The notes under the pieces: model-generated
What the model saw: the letters and a program-made list of their open reading frames with translations, nothing else
Told to the model about the DNA's origin: nothing
Database searches by the model: none
Shown: positions 19,389-28,819 of the stretch, piece after piece
How positions within the stretch are numbered: the stretch's first letter is position 1
Layout of the letters: each line of letters opens with the position of its first letter
Made by a program: the position numbers and the translations under genes
NCBI GenBank assembly: GCA_003833135.1
Contig: QZLH01001133.1
Span: 2,008-31,079, forward strand
Direction: 5' to 3'
Length of the DNA: 29,072 nucleotides
Source of the DNA: Oehlia diaphana
Taxonomy: Eukaryota > Glomeromycota > Glomeromycetes > Glomerales > Glomeraceae

Positions 19389-21306
19389 ATTATTATATAT
19401 GATTTACAAGGTTTAATTCACTAGCTTATATTATCAATTTGTATATTTAGCTAATAAAAATATAAATTTTTTATTTTTATACATTTTTATTTAAAAAAAT
19501 TGTAAATCCATCACGAGTTCACAACTTCCTCTTAATTATAATTTAAATTTGTATGGTAAATTTAATTCTCTAAAATGCGCAAATTTATTGTTAATTTTCA
19601 CTTTATTAATCCATCTTGAAACGGTTGAAATAATATTTAAATTAACGAATGTTTTTTATCCACTCTGACTTATTATACAAAGTTACAAATTACTATTTCA
19701 ATTAAATTATTTAATACATCCAATACAAGAAATTTTTTTTTTTTTTTGATTCTCTACGTCAAAAACTAATTTTTAGAATAAGAAGTTACAATAATTCTTC
19801 AACGTAATAAATGAATGTGGCGCAGCGAACAAACTCTGAAAATTTAAATTTAAAAAATTATTAATGTATACGAAAAACCTTTTTACATATAAAGTTCTAA
19901 AAAACATTTAGGTATAAATGTAAAAACTTATTTACCAGTATTCGGATGATTTCCCGAATCCCAATTTCCCGAATGATCATTTTCCCAAATTAAATGACAT
20001 ATATGAAAATTACTGAAGTTGACTAATCTTTACTATAAAAGAAATGGGACGTCCGATTCATATGTAAATTATTATTCAATCACCTTATAATATAAACTCT
20101 TATGCATTATATATTTTTTAGAACTATTTGATTTCGCCATTACCTTTATATGGGTGTATAGATAAAATTTATTTATAGATAATGATGATACATTTAACCC
20201 ACTCCAATTATTTTTGACAAACGACGGAAAAAATACTGAATATATAAAAAAATGCTCAAAAAAAAAAAAAAAGAATCGTCAATAAACATGAAAGAATAAT
20301 TTTTGAGATATGATAAAGTTTGGATTCTTTAAAATGAAGAAATCATAGCTTACGGATAAATTTAAAAGAATTTGGTTCGTTCGTTTATTATTAGTATGAC
20401 AAATCTTTGAGGGTGAGGAGAAAATTAATATATATTAAAATTAAGAAAAAGTAGGAATTGAATATCTTAATAATTATTCATTAAATTCAAATTATTTCTT
20501 GCACTTAATTGTGATTCTTGAATAAACTTATATATATATACCTAATTACATCAATTACCATATAATTTGCAAATTACTATTGATTCTATTATTTTTTGAA
20601 CGATTTCTTAGCTTACTTTGAAAATAAATTAAACATGAAATTAATAAAGAATATAGCGTTAAATCTTCTATATTAATTGTACTGTATATAGATTTGAAAT
20701 ATGAAAACACCGATGATCGTCTGTAGGGTTACTCCCCAGCACAGACTATGTATATATAATAGTAATAATATTAGACACATTTTAGTGTTAAAATGATATT
20801 TTTTCTCGTTATAATTTTATAATAAATCAAAATATCCCTTTTTTGATTAATCAAAAGATCTAGTGTACCATGTGATTTTTTTTGATTATGTAAAGCGCGT
20901 ATTAAAGATAGTCTATAGGTGCTTTTAAAAAAGTTTGTAGTCATCTTGTGCCTGCGTATTTGTTATTCCATTTATTTCTGTGTTTAGTATGGTATGATTA
21001 ATGTTGTTAATAATCATAGCAAAAAAAAAGAATTAATATGATAATAGTAACTTCTGTGAAAATATTGATACTTTTATAATAATTAGTAGTTATTTATTAA
21101 TTAATCGTCTAATTTATTTAGAAAAATCATGTCAAGTAACTAGAGAATGAACAAAAACACTTAAACTATAAATAAAAAGATCAAGTTTGAGGTAGATTCA
21201 AATTATAAAAATTTTGCACCATCACAATTTTAATAATTAATTACTATTTATTAATTATTATTTAACTGTTAATAGAATGAAACTCTCTTTAAAGAGATCT
21301 GCAATA
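19389..21306. other. AT-rich intergenic region with small repeats
   Basis: No gene is seen over 1.9 kb. The first 70 bp are the likely 3' untranslated region of Sel1 copy B. The rest is AT-rich, with homopolymers at 19733-19747 and 20260-20272, and a short TTTCCCGAAT iteration that is listed separately. Confidence 0.4.
19950..19990. repeat. Three iterations of TTTCCCGAAT
   Basis: TTTCCCGAAT occurs at 19950-19959 and 19965-19974, and as TTTCCCAAAT at 19981-19990, with spacings of 15 and 16 bp. On the opposite strand this reads ATTCGGGAAA. A related word, TTCGGATGATTTC, is present next to it and near 18151. It is probably a fragment of a dispersed repeat. Confidence 0.5.
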
Positions 21307-21437
21307 AATGAATCATCCATTAGAGAAACCTGTGAATTATCAATTGCATCACTTAAGTGACTTAACGACAATGAGACCAGCTATAAAAATGGATCATCCA
21401 TTAAAGAAACCTGTAAACTATCAATTGAATCACTTAA
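21307..21437 (+). repeat. 50-bp direct repeat, 81-bp period
   Basis: Copies at 21307-21356 and 21388-21437 differ at only a few positions. Both read ATCATCCATTA-GAAACCTGT and then TATCAATTG-ATCACTTAA. The 81-bp period is 27 codons. Two reading frames give repeated peptides: HPLxKPVNYQLxHL from the ATG at 21308, and SSIxETCxLSIxSL in another frame that continues past the repeats but has one stop. It could be a decayed repeat protein; the family is unknown. Confidence 0.7.
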
Positions 21438-21654
21438 TGAAAAAGAAGACCCATTTTACAACAAGTTGTTATGGAAAAGGTTCATCAGAATCACTTGTCT
21501 TGTCAATTCATTAATGTATTTAGAAAATTATTATTTTAATTAAAAGTTGATACTGAATTATTAATGTAAACTACTTTTAAAAATTTAACAATTTTTCTCT
21601 CATTACGTTATAGCAGGATTTGTAAAGAAAGGGCGTTTTATTTTTCGTTAAATA

Positions 21655-21788
21655 TACCGTATTTCGCTGTTAATAAGCACCCCGAAAATAAGCACCGGCC
21701 GGAATTATGGCTGTTTTGGCCAGAATTATGAGGATCTTGGCCAGCATTAAGTGCAAAAAAGGGTGCTTATATACCGCAAAATACGGTA
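21655..21788. mobile_element. MITE with 28-bp terminal inverted repeats
   Basis: The left end TACCGTATTTCGCTGTTAAT plus AAGCACCC is matched by the inverted right end TACCGTATTTTGCGGTATAT plus AAGCACCC. About 24 of 28 bases agree. If the outermost TA on each side is a target duplication, the element is 21657-21786 (130 bp) with ends CCGTATTT, in the manner of Tc1/mariner-type elements. The interior has three GGCC-starting units spaced exactly 21 bp (21697, 21718, 21739), each with an (A)ATTATG or related core. There is no coding capacity, so movement would need a transposase in trans. The relic at the left of the window shows no matching ends. Confidence 0.82.
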
Positions 21789-22800
21789 AAAGCATACAAA
21801 ATTAGTAAAGCTGTATTCGCGGAAAGTTTTTACTCAATAAATTTTAAAATCTTAAATAAGTCCCGTGTTACGGCAATTCCATCATATAATCGAAGAAACG
21901 TACTTTCACATCAGACAAGAACAATTATTTAACCAATAGATTTTCAGAGATGTCTTACGTTGTCAAAATAAATTGGTACGTGATCCGCTGAGTAAAGGTT
22001 GTCGATAACGACCTATATCATTCATAATAATTATCCCAGCGGCGTAGTTTTTCCGTTAGCTGCTCTCCTTTTCTTTTTCCTTTAACGAATGGTGATCCCC
22101 TTATATGGGGAACACGTCCGTTAACTTGTTTTAGTTAGGTTTTCTTACTATATATCTTTTACCTCTAGTATAGTGACTACACTAAGTTAGTCCGGATGTC
22201 ACTCTTGACGAATGAAATAAGATATATCATTCATAATTTCTTCATTTTGTCCGGAAAGTCATATGAGGAGTCTGTGAACTCATTATTATTTATATTTCGT
22301 AACACTAGATTTATTAACCTATGACAGCGGTTCATTTCAATAAAAGAACGGATTCAATGTTCAAAAGAACTCATAAAAACAAAATTGGATTTGTTGATGT
22401 TTACCAAATTGGACATCATCTACCAAATCATTACTCTAAGGTTTGACAAATCAAATTTCACCAATTCCCGTTCGTAATATAACTGCGTTGTTGCGGAAAA
22501 GCCGCCGCTATCACTGGTATGAAAATAAGGAAACGAAAAGAAGTAAATTTTTTTTTTTTTACAATTTAAATAAAAACTGCGGACGTTACCGTATTCTTCC
22601 AGATATATGAAAGTCTTGTCGGCTGAGTTAGTTATTTTAGTACAGACAATTTTTTTTTAATTTTTCGCTGATGTTCACGTGCTTAAATATTCACGTGATT
22701 TATTGGTTTAGCCCGTCTATCCCTTTTATCCCTTTTTGAAAATAAAGAAAAAAAGCTAAAAAAAACTCGTATGTAACGTATAATGCGAATCTTTAGGCCA
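21789..22800. other. Intergenic region before Sel1 copy C
   Basis: No gene is recognised. It is less AT-rich than its neighbours in 21990-22260 and includes one imperfect inverted repeat, listed separately. Two CACGTG hexamers (22676-22681 and 22692-22697) lie 16 bp apart, about 310 bp upstream of the copy C ATG. A CTGCGG at 22577 is an outlying copy of the boxes described next. Confidence 0.35.
22082..22124. repeat. Imperfect hairpin with CCCC-TTATAT-GGGG core
   Basis: TTAACGAATGGTGATCCCC (22082-22100) and the complement of GGGGAACACGTCCGTTAA (22107-22124) agree at most positions, with one gap, around a 6-base TTATAT loop. It is the most GC-rich potential stem in this part of the window. 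It may be the core of a small element; nothing indicates a terminator. Confidence 0.55.
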
Positions 22801-22829
22801 TTTTTTCCATTTTTTGATTAAAATATTCG

Positions 22830-22955
22830 CTGCGGTCAATAAAAATGAAAACTGCGGTAACTCAAAATTTGCTGCGGAAACACAAAGCCATTGTCGATCT
22901 GCGCCTGCAGTATCACCATAAAATTATATTAAGTGAAAAAAAAAAATTACACAAA
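22830..22955 (+). promoter_or_regulatory. Upstream control region of Sel1 copy C: CTGCGG triad and CAGTATCACCA
   Basis: Three CTGCGG boxes start at 22830, 22852 and 22872 (spacings 22 and 20 bp). The third is extended as TGCGGAAACACAAA, which is identical at copy D. CTGCAGTATCACCATA follows at 22905-22920, with its CAGTATCACCA core starting 93 bp before the ATG, and then GTGAAAAAAAAAAATTACA. The same order is found at copy D and, degraded, at the orphan relic 24760-24865. Shared sequence upstream of paralogues that otherwise differ in their leaders supports a regulatory or core-promoter role. Common descent alone is the alternative. Confidence 0.6.
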
Positions 22956-23000
22956 AAATTATTTACTTTCTTTCACCCTTATCAGTTCTCCCTTTAAAAA

Positions 23001-23915
23001 ATGTCCGATAAACAACTTAATTTAGATAATATTAAATTGATAAACATTAATAATACTAATATTTCATTACATAAAATTTCTCAAATTATTCAAAATTTTA
23101 ATAAATTGAATATTTTAAAAGAGATAGAACCTACAACTCAAAATATTAATGAAAATATTTTTGAAGAAGATTTAAGTATAGTAATTGATGATTTAGTTGA
23201 TTTTTATTTTAAAGAAGTAAATGAAGGAAAAGTGGAAAGAGTAAGGAAACAACATGTTTTCGATTATATTAATAATCACAAATTAAAATTAAATGAAATT
23301 TATAAATGGCTTTTAAATAATCAAAATGATTCAAATTCTATTTATTTTCTCGGATATTTTAATTATCATGGAATTGAAGTAAAAGTTAATAAACAAAGAG
23401 CACTTGAATTTTATCAAAAAGCAGCAAATTTAGGCAATATTATAGCACAACATAATCTTTCTAGCATGTATATAGATGGAGAAGGTGTTGATAAAAATTA
23501 TGGTAAAGCATTTGAATTATCTGAAAAATTAGCAGAAAAAGAATATATAAGCGGTATAAATATGTTGGGATATTGTTATTATCATGGAATTGGAACTGAT
23601 GCTAATATGGGAAAAGCATTTGAATTATATAAAAAGGTAGCAGATTTTGGAAGTTCATATGGAATGTTTAACTTAGGATATTGTTATGAGAATGGAGTTG
23701 GAACTAATGTTGATAAAAATAAGGCATTTGAATTATATCAAATGGCGGCAAATTTGGGTGATGATTTCGCTCAATATAATCTCGCTTTAATGTATGAAAA
23801 GGGAAATGGGACCGAGAAAGATATGGATAAAGCAATTTACTGGTACAAAAAATCTGCTGAACAAGGAGATGAAGATGCTCTAAACAAATTAAAGAAACTT
23901 TCATGTTATTTATAA
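23001..23915 (+). CDS. Stand-alone Sel1-repeat protein (copy C, intact reference copy)
   Basis: A single-exon gene of 304 codons beginning MSDKQLNLDN. Residues 1-40 are Asn/Ile-rich. The linker spans about 41-115, with EIEPTTQNINENIFEEDLSI, then YFKEVNEGK, KQHVFDYINNH and EIYKWLLNNQNDSNSIYFLG. From about residue 112 there are five Sel1 repeats and the AIYWYKKSAEQG cap repeat, and the protein ends LKKLSCYL. The linker and repeats align with the C-terminal half of the kinase-Sel1 protein in this window. There is no catalytic motif, signal peptide or membrane helix. The ATG follows an A-rich run and a CT-rich leader and gives an N-terminus that matches copy E (MSDKQ) and copy D (MLDKQ). It has the most complete upstream element set of the family, so it is the best candidate for an expressed member. 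Confidence 0.9.
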   Translation: MSDKQLNLDNIKLININNTNISLHKISQIIQNFNKLNILKEIEPTTQNINENIFEEDLSIVIDDLVDFYFKEVNEGKVERVRKQHVFDYINNHKLKLNEIYKWLLNNQNDSNSIYFLGYFNYHGIEVKVNKQRALEFYQKAANLGNIIAQHNLSSMYIDGEGVDKNYGKAFELSEKLAEKEYISGINMLGYCYYHGIGTDANMGKAFELYKKVADFGSSYGMFNLGYCYENGVGTNVDKNKAFELYQMAANLGDDFAQYNLALMYEKGNGTEKDMDKAIYWYKKSAEQGDEDALNKLKKLSCYL

Positions 23916-24759
23916 TAATATTTTTTTTTCTTTTATTATTAAATATCTATTAAATAATTTATTTGTCAAATTTTAACTAAAATTTATTAATATAATTACA
24001 GTGTCGCAATTTGAGAGAGAAAAAGGGAAATTCATTCATCAATTAGCATATTGAAACCAATTATAATAAATCTAATCAATTTTCCTAAATCGTTATAAGG
24101 TTTAAATTTTATTGAATTTTTATATCTTGTTACTACTAGTATTGACTAAATTTTTTAGATTGGTATAAGAGAGCTAAATAAGGTTTTAAATTTTAACGAC
24201 TCAATAATGTTTGCAAGTTTAAGAATTTAATACGTTTAATATACTTACATGATTTTAGTTATTTTAAAATCACAGTGTTCGTACAGACGATAAAACGTTT
24301 TGTATAATTGACGCGGTTTTGTGCGATTTAATAACCAAAAAATATTTTTTTTGTACAAAGAAAGCAACTACACAGATAATTGGGTAGAATCAGAGGATTT
24401 TTATTCAAGTTGTCAATAACTCATAATGCGCCACACGCCCACACCTCCATACTTTATTCTAAGCCACTAGGGTAAAAGTCAGTAATTCTTATATTATTAA
24501 ACTTGATTAACCAAATATATTGTATAATTTTGTAAATTTCTTAACACAATAAAAATTTTGAAAAAAAAATGCTAGCAAAAAACCTACCCACGGACTTGAC
24601 CTACCTATCGTCAGCCTTTCCTTATTGAATCTGATAATATAATGAGATTGTTAATTAGCACTTTAAATTAGATAATGTAATTTAAGAACCTTTACTTCAA
24701 GTATTTTATGCAATAATTTCTAATTAATGTTAGTTGACGTTACGTTACGCTTATCAAAA
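23916..24759. other. 3' flank of Sel1 copy C, no further gene
   Basis: AT-rich sequence without a supported gene. The first 100 bp contain AT-rich 3' untranslated-like sequence. GC-richer words (CGCCACACGCCCACACCTCC near 24429) stand out but show no motif. Confidence 0.35.
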
Positions 24760-24865
24760 TTTACAGTAGCTCAAAATTTGCTAAGGGTGATCATTGACGA
24801 ATTAGGCCGCAGTGTCACCATATGCTTAATTAAAATATGTCGTGAAAAAAAAAATTACAGAAATT
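24760..24865 (+). promoter_or_regulatory. Orphan Sel1-type upstream region with no gene behind it
   Basis: The sequence follows the copy C upstream region closely: CAGTAGCTCAAAATTTGCT (compare CTGCGGTAACTCAAAATTTG at 22852), then CAGTGTCACCATA at 24810-24822, then ATATGTCGTGAAAAAAAAAA and ATTACA. The same ATATGT-GTGAAAAAA arrangement is found at copy E. Where copies C and E have an ATG and Asn-rich coding sequence, nothing Sel1-like follows. It is best read as the remaining 5' end of a lost or rearranged paralogue. An apparent open frame at 24727-24924 runs through it and should not be taken as a gene. Confidence 0.6.
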
Positions 24866-26483
24866 TTTTTTTAACTATTACACATCACGAATCGTTCAGA
24901 TCTGTATTTACATGTAGTATTTAAAGCCCATTTAATTATCAAAATTATATTATTGACAAGTAGTTAGATTAATTGATCAAATTCGATTGTGAGGTGAAAC
25001 ATATAGATGAAGACTTTCAATAGAAATTATTATAAAATCCGTAATACGGTACCAAAACCTGCGATAATTGTGGTTTAATCTTTCATTCCAAGTTTTTTCG
25101 AAGTATCGTTTGATACATCAAAAGTATCGAAATATTGGTTTAATAATAACGTATACCGCATTTGTTATTGAAACGGTAGCCAAAATTTTATACGTAAAAG
25201 CGAAAGACCAAACAGATACGTGCTTGATAGTTGAATTTCGCTCATTCGCTGTATTTTGGACTCGACCATGATTGGCTCAAATTTACAGAATCTTAATTAC
25301 TAAATATAATGATAATAAGACGGGAGATGTGTTTATTTAAAATGAAAGCCTTTAGATGGTGCTGCTGTTAATCAAATGTTTGATTTTGACGTAACACAAA
25401 AAATAAATTATGATCAGATGACAATGTAACACATGACAGGTAGATCACACTACGCTCGACGCTAACTAGAATATCAGAGCGTATTAATCGCGTCCATATC
25501 TTTTTTACCCGACTGTAACTAATACACCCGTTAAAGTTATAAAAGAGATATCGCATAGTTATTAAAATATTCACTTTTTTTTTTTAAAAAAAAAGCCAAT
25601 TTTTTATATGGTAATAACTCAATTGGGATTTTAATTTAATTGACTTTTTTTCCGAAATCTGCTCCATGATTTCCTGGCATGGTTGTTAGTTGTTACCGAG
25701 TTAACGCTTGAAGCTCTATCACAATCTTTCAGAATGTTCTTCCTTGTAGAGAAAGTATTTTAAGATAGACTGCGGAAGCAGATCTATCCTTTCTGCAAAA
25801 ATCAAGCAATAACAATCATTTTCATAACGTATTGGAAACAATATATGTATAAAGATGCTACTCCGGTATATATATCGCAATTTATTAATAGATAATTGAA
25901 AATTAATTCTACTAAATACGAATGGAAGAGCGAAAATAACCATATTAACAACGAGTTTGCGCTTTTATTTATCATAATAAATATAATGTTAGTGCTTTCG
26001 CTGTTATAAAACACACCATTATCTTATTTTCAATTCTTGTTGGATGAGTTATTAGTTATAAGGAATTTATTATTAATTTAGATTTTATTTGTTTATTTCA
26101 AAATGAAAGCATTGACGGTTCCTAAATTTTAGATGTATTATAATTTATTTACAAATCCGCTAAAATTAGATTATATTATAATGAATTAAATTAGATTATC
26201 TTTATTAGTTTGATCCCTTTTTGCTGACAACAGATTTTAAAGAATCAATACTCTTCAATTATTAATTAATGGGTGCACCACTTAACACGAGCGCGTCATT
26301 ATCACGGTTAAGATTTAAAAGTTTTGATTTGATAGTGCGTAAATTGTAACAGCAGTCGGTCCCTATAAAGTACACGAGAACTCAATATATTATAATTAAA
26401 AATTGTTGAATTAAAAATACTTGAGGAATTTTTGTTTTTATTGCACACATATATCGCAGTTTCGTGTAGATCTTATGATAGTA
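24866..26483. other. Unassigned region before Sel1 copy D
   Basis: No gene is recognised. Open stretches at 25068-25271 (+ strand, no ATG at the start) and minus-strand frames at 25368-25574 and 25719-26014 lack motifs, codon-like regularity or splice context. Part of 25040-25560 is less AT-rich and has coding-like words such as NQMFDFDVTQKINYDQM near 25371, so an old mobile-element fragment is possible. Confidence 0.3.
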
Positions 26484-26550
26484 CTGCGGTGAATCAAAAA
26501 AGTTGCGGAAACACAAAATTTTGTGTAACCTGCAGTATCACCATGCAAAA
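26484..26550 (+). promoter_or_regulatory. Upstream control region of Sel1 copy D
   Basis: CTGCGG (26484-26489) and TTGCGG (26503-26508) are 19 bp apart. The second is extended as TGCGGAAACACAAA, as at copy C. CTGCAGTATCACCAT follows at 26530-26544, with its CAGTATCACCA core starting 65 bp before the ATG. The two boxes and the core are nearly identical to those of copy C, while the sequences between and after them have diverged, which favours selection on the boxes over simple recent duplication. Confidence 0.6.
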
Positions 26551-26597
26551 TAAAATTAATTGCATTTTTTTATTTCCACTTGTTTTTTAACTTTACA

Positions 26598-27594
26598 ATG
26601 TTGGATAAACAAATTAATTTAACAAATAATATTAGTAAAACCAATAATTCATTAAATAAATTTTCTCAAAATATTCAAAATTTTAACAAATTAGATATAA
26701 AAGAAATTGAACCTACTATTCAATATATAAATAAAAATATTTTTGAAGAGGATTCAAGTATTTTTGTTAATGAACTTGTTAATATTTATTTTAAAGAAAT
26801 AGATGAAGGAAAGGAAATAATTGTAATAAAACGACATGTTCTTGATTATATTAATAATAATAATTTAGATTTACATGAATTCCATAACTGGCTTTTAAAT
26901 AATCAAAATGATTCGAATTCTATTTATTTACTTTGGTTATTTTAATTATGATGGTATTGAAATTAGTATCAATATACAAAAAGTACTTGAACTATATCAA
27001 AAAGCAGCAAATGACATAGCTTTATTTGATCTTGCTAATATATATATTGAGGGAGAAGGTGCTGATAAAAATTATGATAAAGCTTTTGAATTGTCCAAAA
27101 AGTTAGCAGAAATGGGATACTCAAGTGGAATAAATCTGTTAGGTTATTGTTGTGATAATGAAATAGGAACTGATATTGATAAGGAAAAGGCAGTTGAATT
27201 ATATCAAAAGGCAGCAAATTTAGGTAATTGTTTAGCGCAGTATTATCTTGCACACATGTATAATGATGGAGAAGGTGTTGAAGTAAATTGCAATAAATCT
27301 TTTGAGCTTTTTGAAAAATCTGCTGAAAAAGGACATTCGGATGCAATTTCTATGCTAGGATATTGTTATAGTAATGGGATTGGAACTGTAATTAACATGC
27401 AAAAGGCATTTGAAAAATATCAAATGGCAGCAAATTTAGGAAATTATTGCGCTCAATATAATCTTGCTTTGACATATGAGAAGGGAAATGGGACTGAAAA
27501 AAATATGAAACAAGCAATTTATTGGTACAAAAAATCAGCTGGACAAGGATGTTATATTGCTCAAAATAAATTAGAACAATTCTCAAATAAATAA
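26598..27594 (+). pseudogene. Stand-alone Sel1-repeat gene with a one-base frameshift (copy D)
   Basis: ATG at 26598 opens MLDKQINLTNN. The Asn-rich leader and full linker follow, to NNQNDSNSIYLL, where one extra T within 26932-26934 (CTTTGG against CTTGGA in copy C) shifts the frame and brings a stop at 26943-26945. In the other frame the rest of the gene is intact to 27594: six Sel1 repeats ending in AIYWYKKSAGQG and a short tail. The end of repeat 1 lacks about three residues (KAANDIALFD), an in-frame deletion. Everything else is open, so the shift is either a young mutation or a sequencing or assembly error. If real, the product would be about 116 residues without repeats. No intron with usable GT-AG borders would remove the shift, since the surrounding sequence is conserved coding. 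Confidence 0.85.
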
Positions 27595-28304
27595 TGAATT
27601 CAAGGTTTATATAGTAGATAACTATTTTGGTTCACATCGTATGAAATTTTTTTCAAAAAAAAAAAAAAAAAAAAAAAAAAATAGAAAGCACTTCCTCATT
27701 TTATTGAATGCAATAAGATATAAATTCATAATGAAATTTTATTAATCCTGTAAAAAAGGTTGTTCCGTTTTTTATATTCCATCTTTTTTTTCCATAAGAG
27801 GTAACCTGAAATTTACTGAATTTTTTACATTTTTCGTGAATGGATCCGTGAATGGCTCATTTTTACTGAGTTTTTACAGAAATAACGGATATAATTTTTT
27901 TCTAGGGTAATATTACAGTCCTTGATGTTGGTAAATTTTTATTTTTGTCTACTAAAATGATTTCAATTATGAGAATTTCAAGCATTAAAATTTAAAAAAA
28001 AATAAATTGTAACTTCAATAATTCTATATAAATGATTATCCATAATTTAAGCTTGATAAACTATTTATTATAATAAGTAGATTTGTTTCAGAAAATTATT
28101 TGAATTGACTTTTATCAACATCATCATTAAAAAATTTTTATGATATGTAACTATAACTCTATTGGTTTAATGATGTAGTGATTTTATAAAAGTAAATTGA
28201 ATTTGTGATATTAAAATGTTTATTATGAGCTTTTAACAAATTTATTATAAAAAAAAGTCTATAATAAGATCGACTCAAAAAGAGACTTGCCTACAATTAA
28301 AACT
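27595..28304. other. 3' flank of Sel1 copy D with poly-A run
   Basis: A run of 27 A lies at 27655-27681, 61 bp past the copy D stop codon. The rest is AT-rich with no gene. The word TTTTTACTGA recurs around 27820-27880. The poly-A run could be a genomic homopolymer or the mark of an old retro-inserted sequence; no target-site duplication was found. Confidence 0.4.
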
Positions 28305-28390
28305 GCAATGACTCGAAAGGATGATCTACGGTAATTTAAATGCAGTGTTACCATACAGTTAAATAAATATGTTGTGAAAAAAATAATTGT
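28305..28390 (+). promoter_or_regulatory. Upstream region of Sel1 copy E
   Basis: AACTGCAATGACTC (28301-28314 area) corresponds to AACTGCGGTAACTC at copy C, with the CTGCGG box mutated. CAGTGTTACCA at 28343-28353 starts 76 bp before the ATG. ATATGTTGTGAAAAAAATAA follows, matching the orphan relic at 24760-24865. The boxes have decayed along with the gene. Confidence 0.5.
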
Positions 28391-28418
28391 TCTTCCCCTC
28401 ATTCAATATTACTTTATA

Positions 28419-28819
28419 ATGTCTGATAAACAATTTAATTCGAATTCAAATAATGTTGATTCATCAAATATACAAATTTCATTATCCCAAATTATTCAAA
28501 GTTATTATAAAATAGATATAAAGGAAAGGACCCTACATCTCAATATATTAAAGAAATTATTTTTGAAGAAGATTTAGGAATTATAGGTGATAATTTGGCT
28601 AATCTTTGTTTTAAGGAAATAAATGAAGGAAAGGAAGAAATTATAATAAAACAACATGTTATTGATTATATTAATAATCATAAGTTAGATTTACATGAAT
28701 TCTATAACTGGCTTTTAAATAACCAAAATGATTCAAATTCTATTTATTTACTTGGATATTTTAATTATCATGGAATTAAAACCAATGTTAATAGACAAAA
28801 AGCACTCAAGTTATATTAA
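28419..28819 (+). pseudogene. Truncated and frameshifted Sel1 gene (copy E)
   Basis: ATG at 28419 opens MSDKQFNSNSNN and the leader runs to YYKIDIKE. A one-base deletion near 28525-28532 then breaks the frame (normally KEIEPT). The linker continues in the next frame as PTSQYIKEIIFEEDLGI through KQHVIDYINNHKLDLHEFYN and LLNNQNDSNSIYLLGYFNYH into the first Sel1 repeat, which stops at QKALKLY-TAA (28817-28819). Copies A to D continue here with QKAA, so homology ends abruptly at about 28817. All later repeats are missing, and unrelated sequence follows on the opposite strand. Two independent lesions plus the truncation make this a pseudogene. The abrupt end could be an insertion, a deletion junction or a rearrangement. 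Confidence 0.82.

Noticed and set aside
24727..24924. A 65-codon + strand frame
   Set aside because: It runs through sequence that aligns with the noncoding upstream region of Sel1 copy C.
26580..26597. Earlier non-ATG starts for Sel1 copies D (26580) and E (28374)
   Set aside because: Both begin at TTG in a T- or CT-rich leader. The ATGs at 26598 and 28419 give N-termini that align with copy C.
27035..27586. Minus-strand open frames opposite Sel1 copies C and D (23704-23904, 27035-27346, 27392-27586)
   Set aside because: They are antisense shadows of repetitive, A-rich Sel1 coding sequence and carry no recognisable motif.
27655..27681. Poly-A runs at 4894-4918 and 27655-27681 as proof of retroposed Sel1 copies
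   Set aside because: One lies upstream and one downstream of same-strand genes. No target-site duplications were found, and homopolymers are common across the window.
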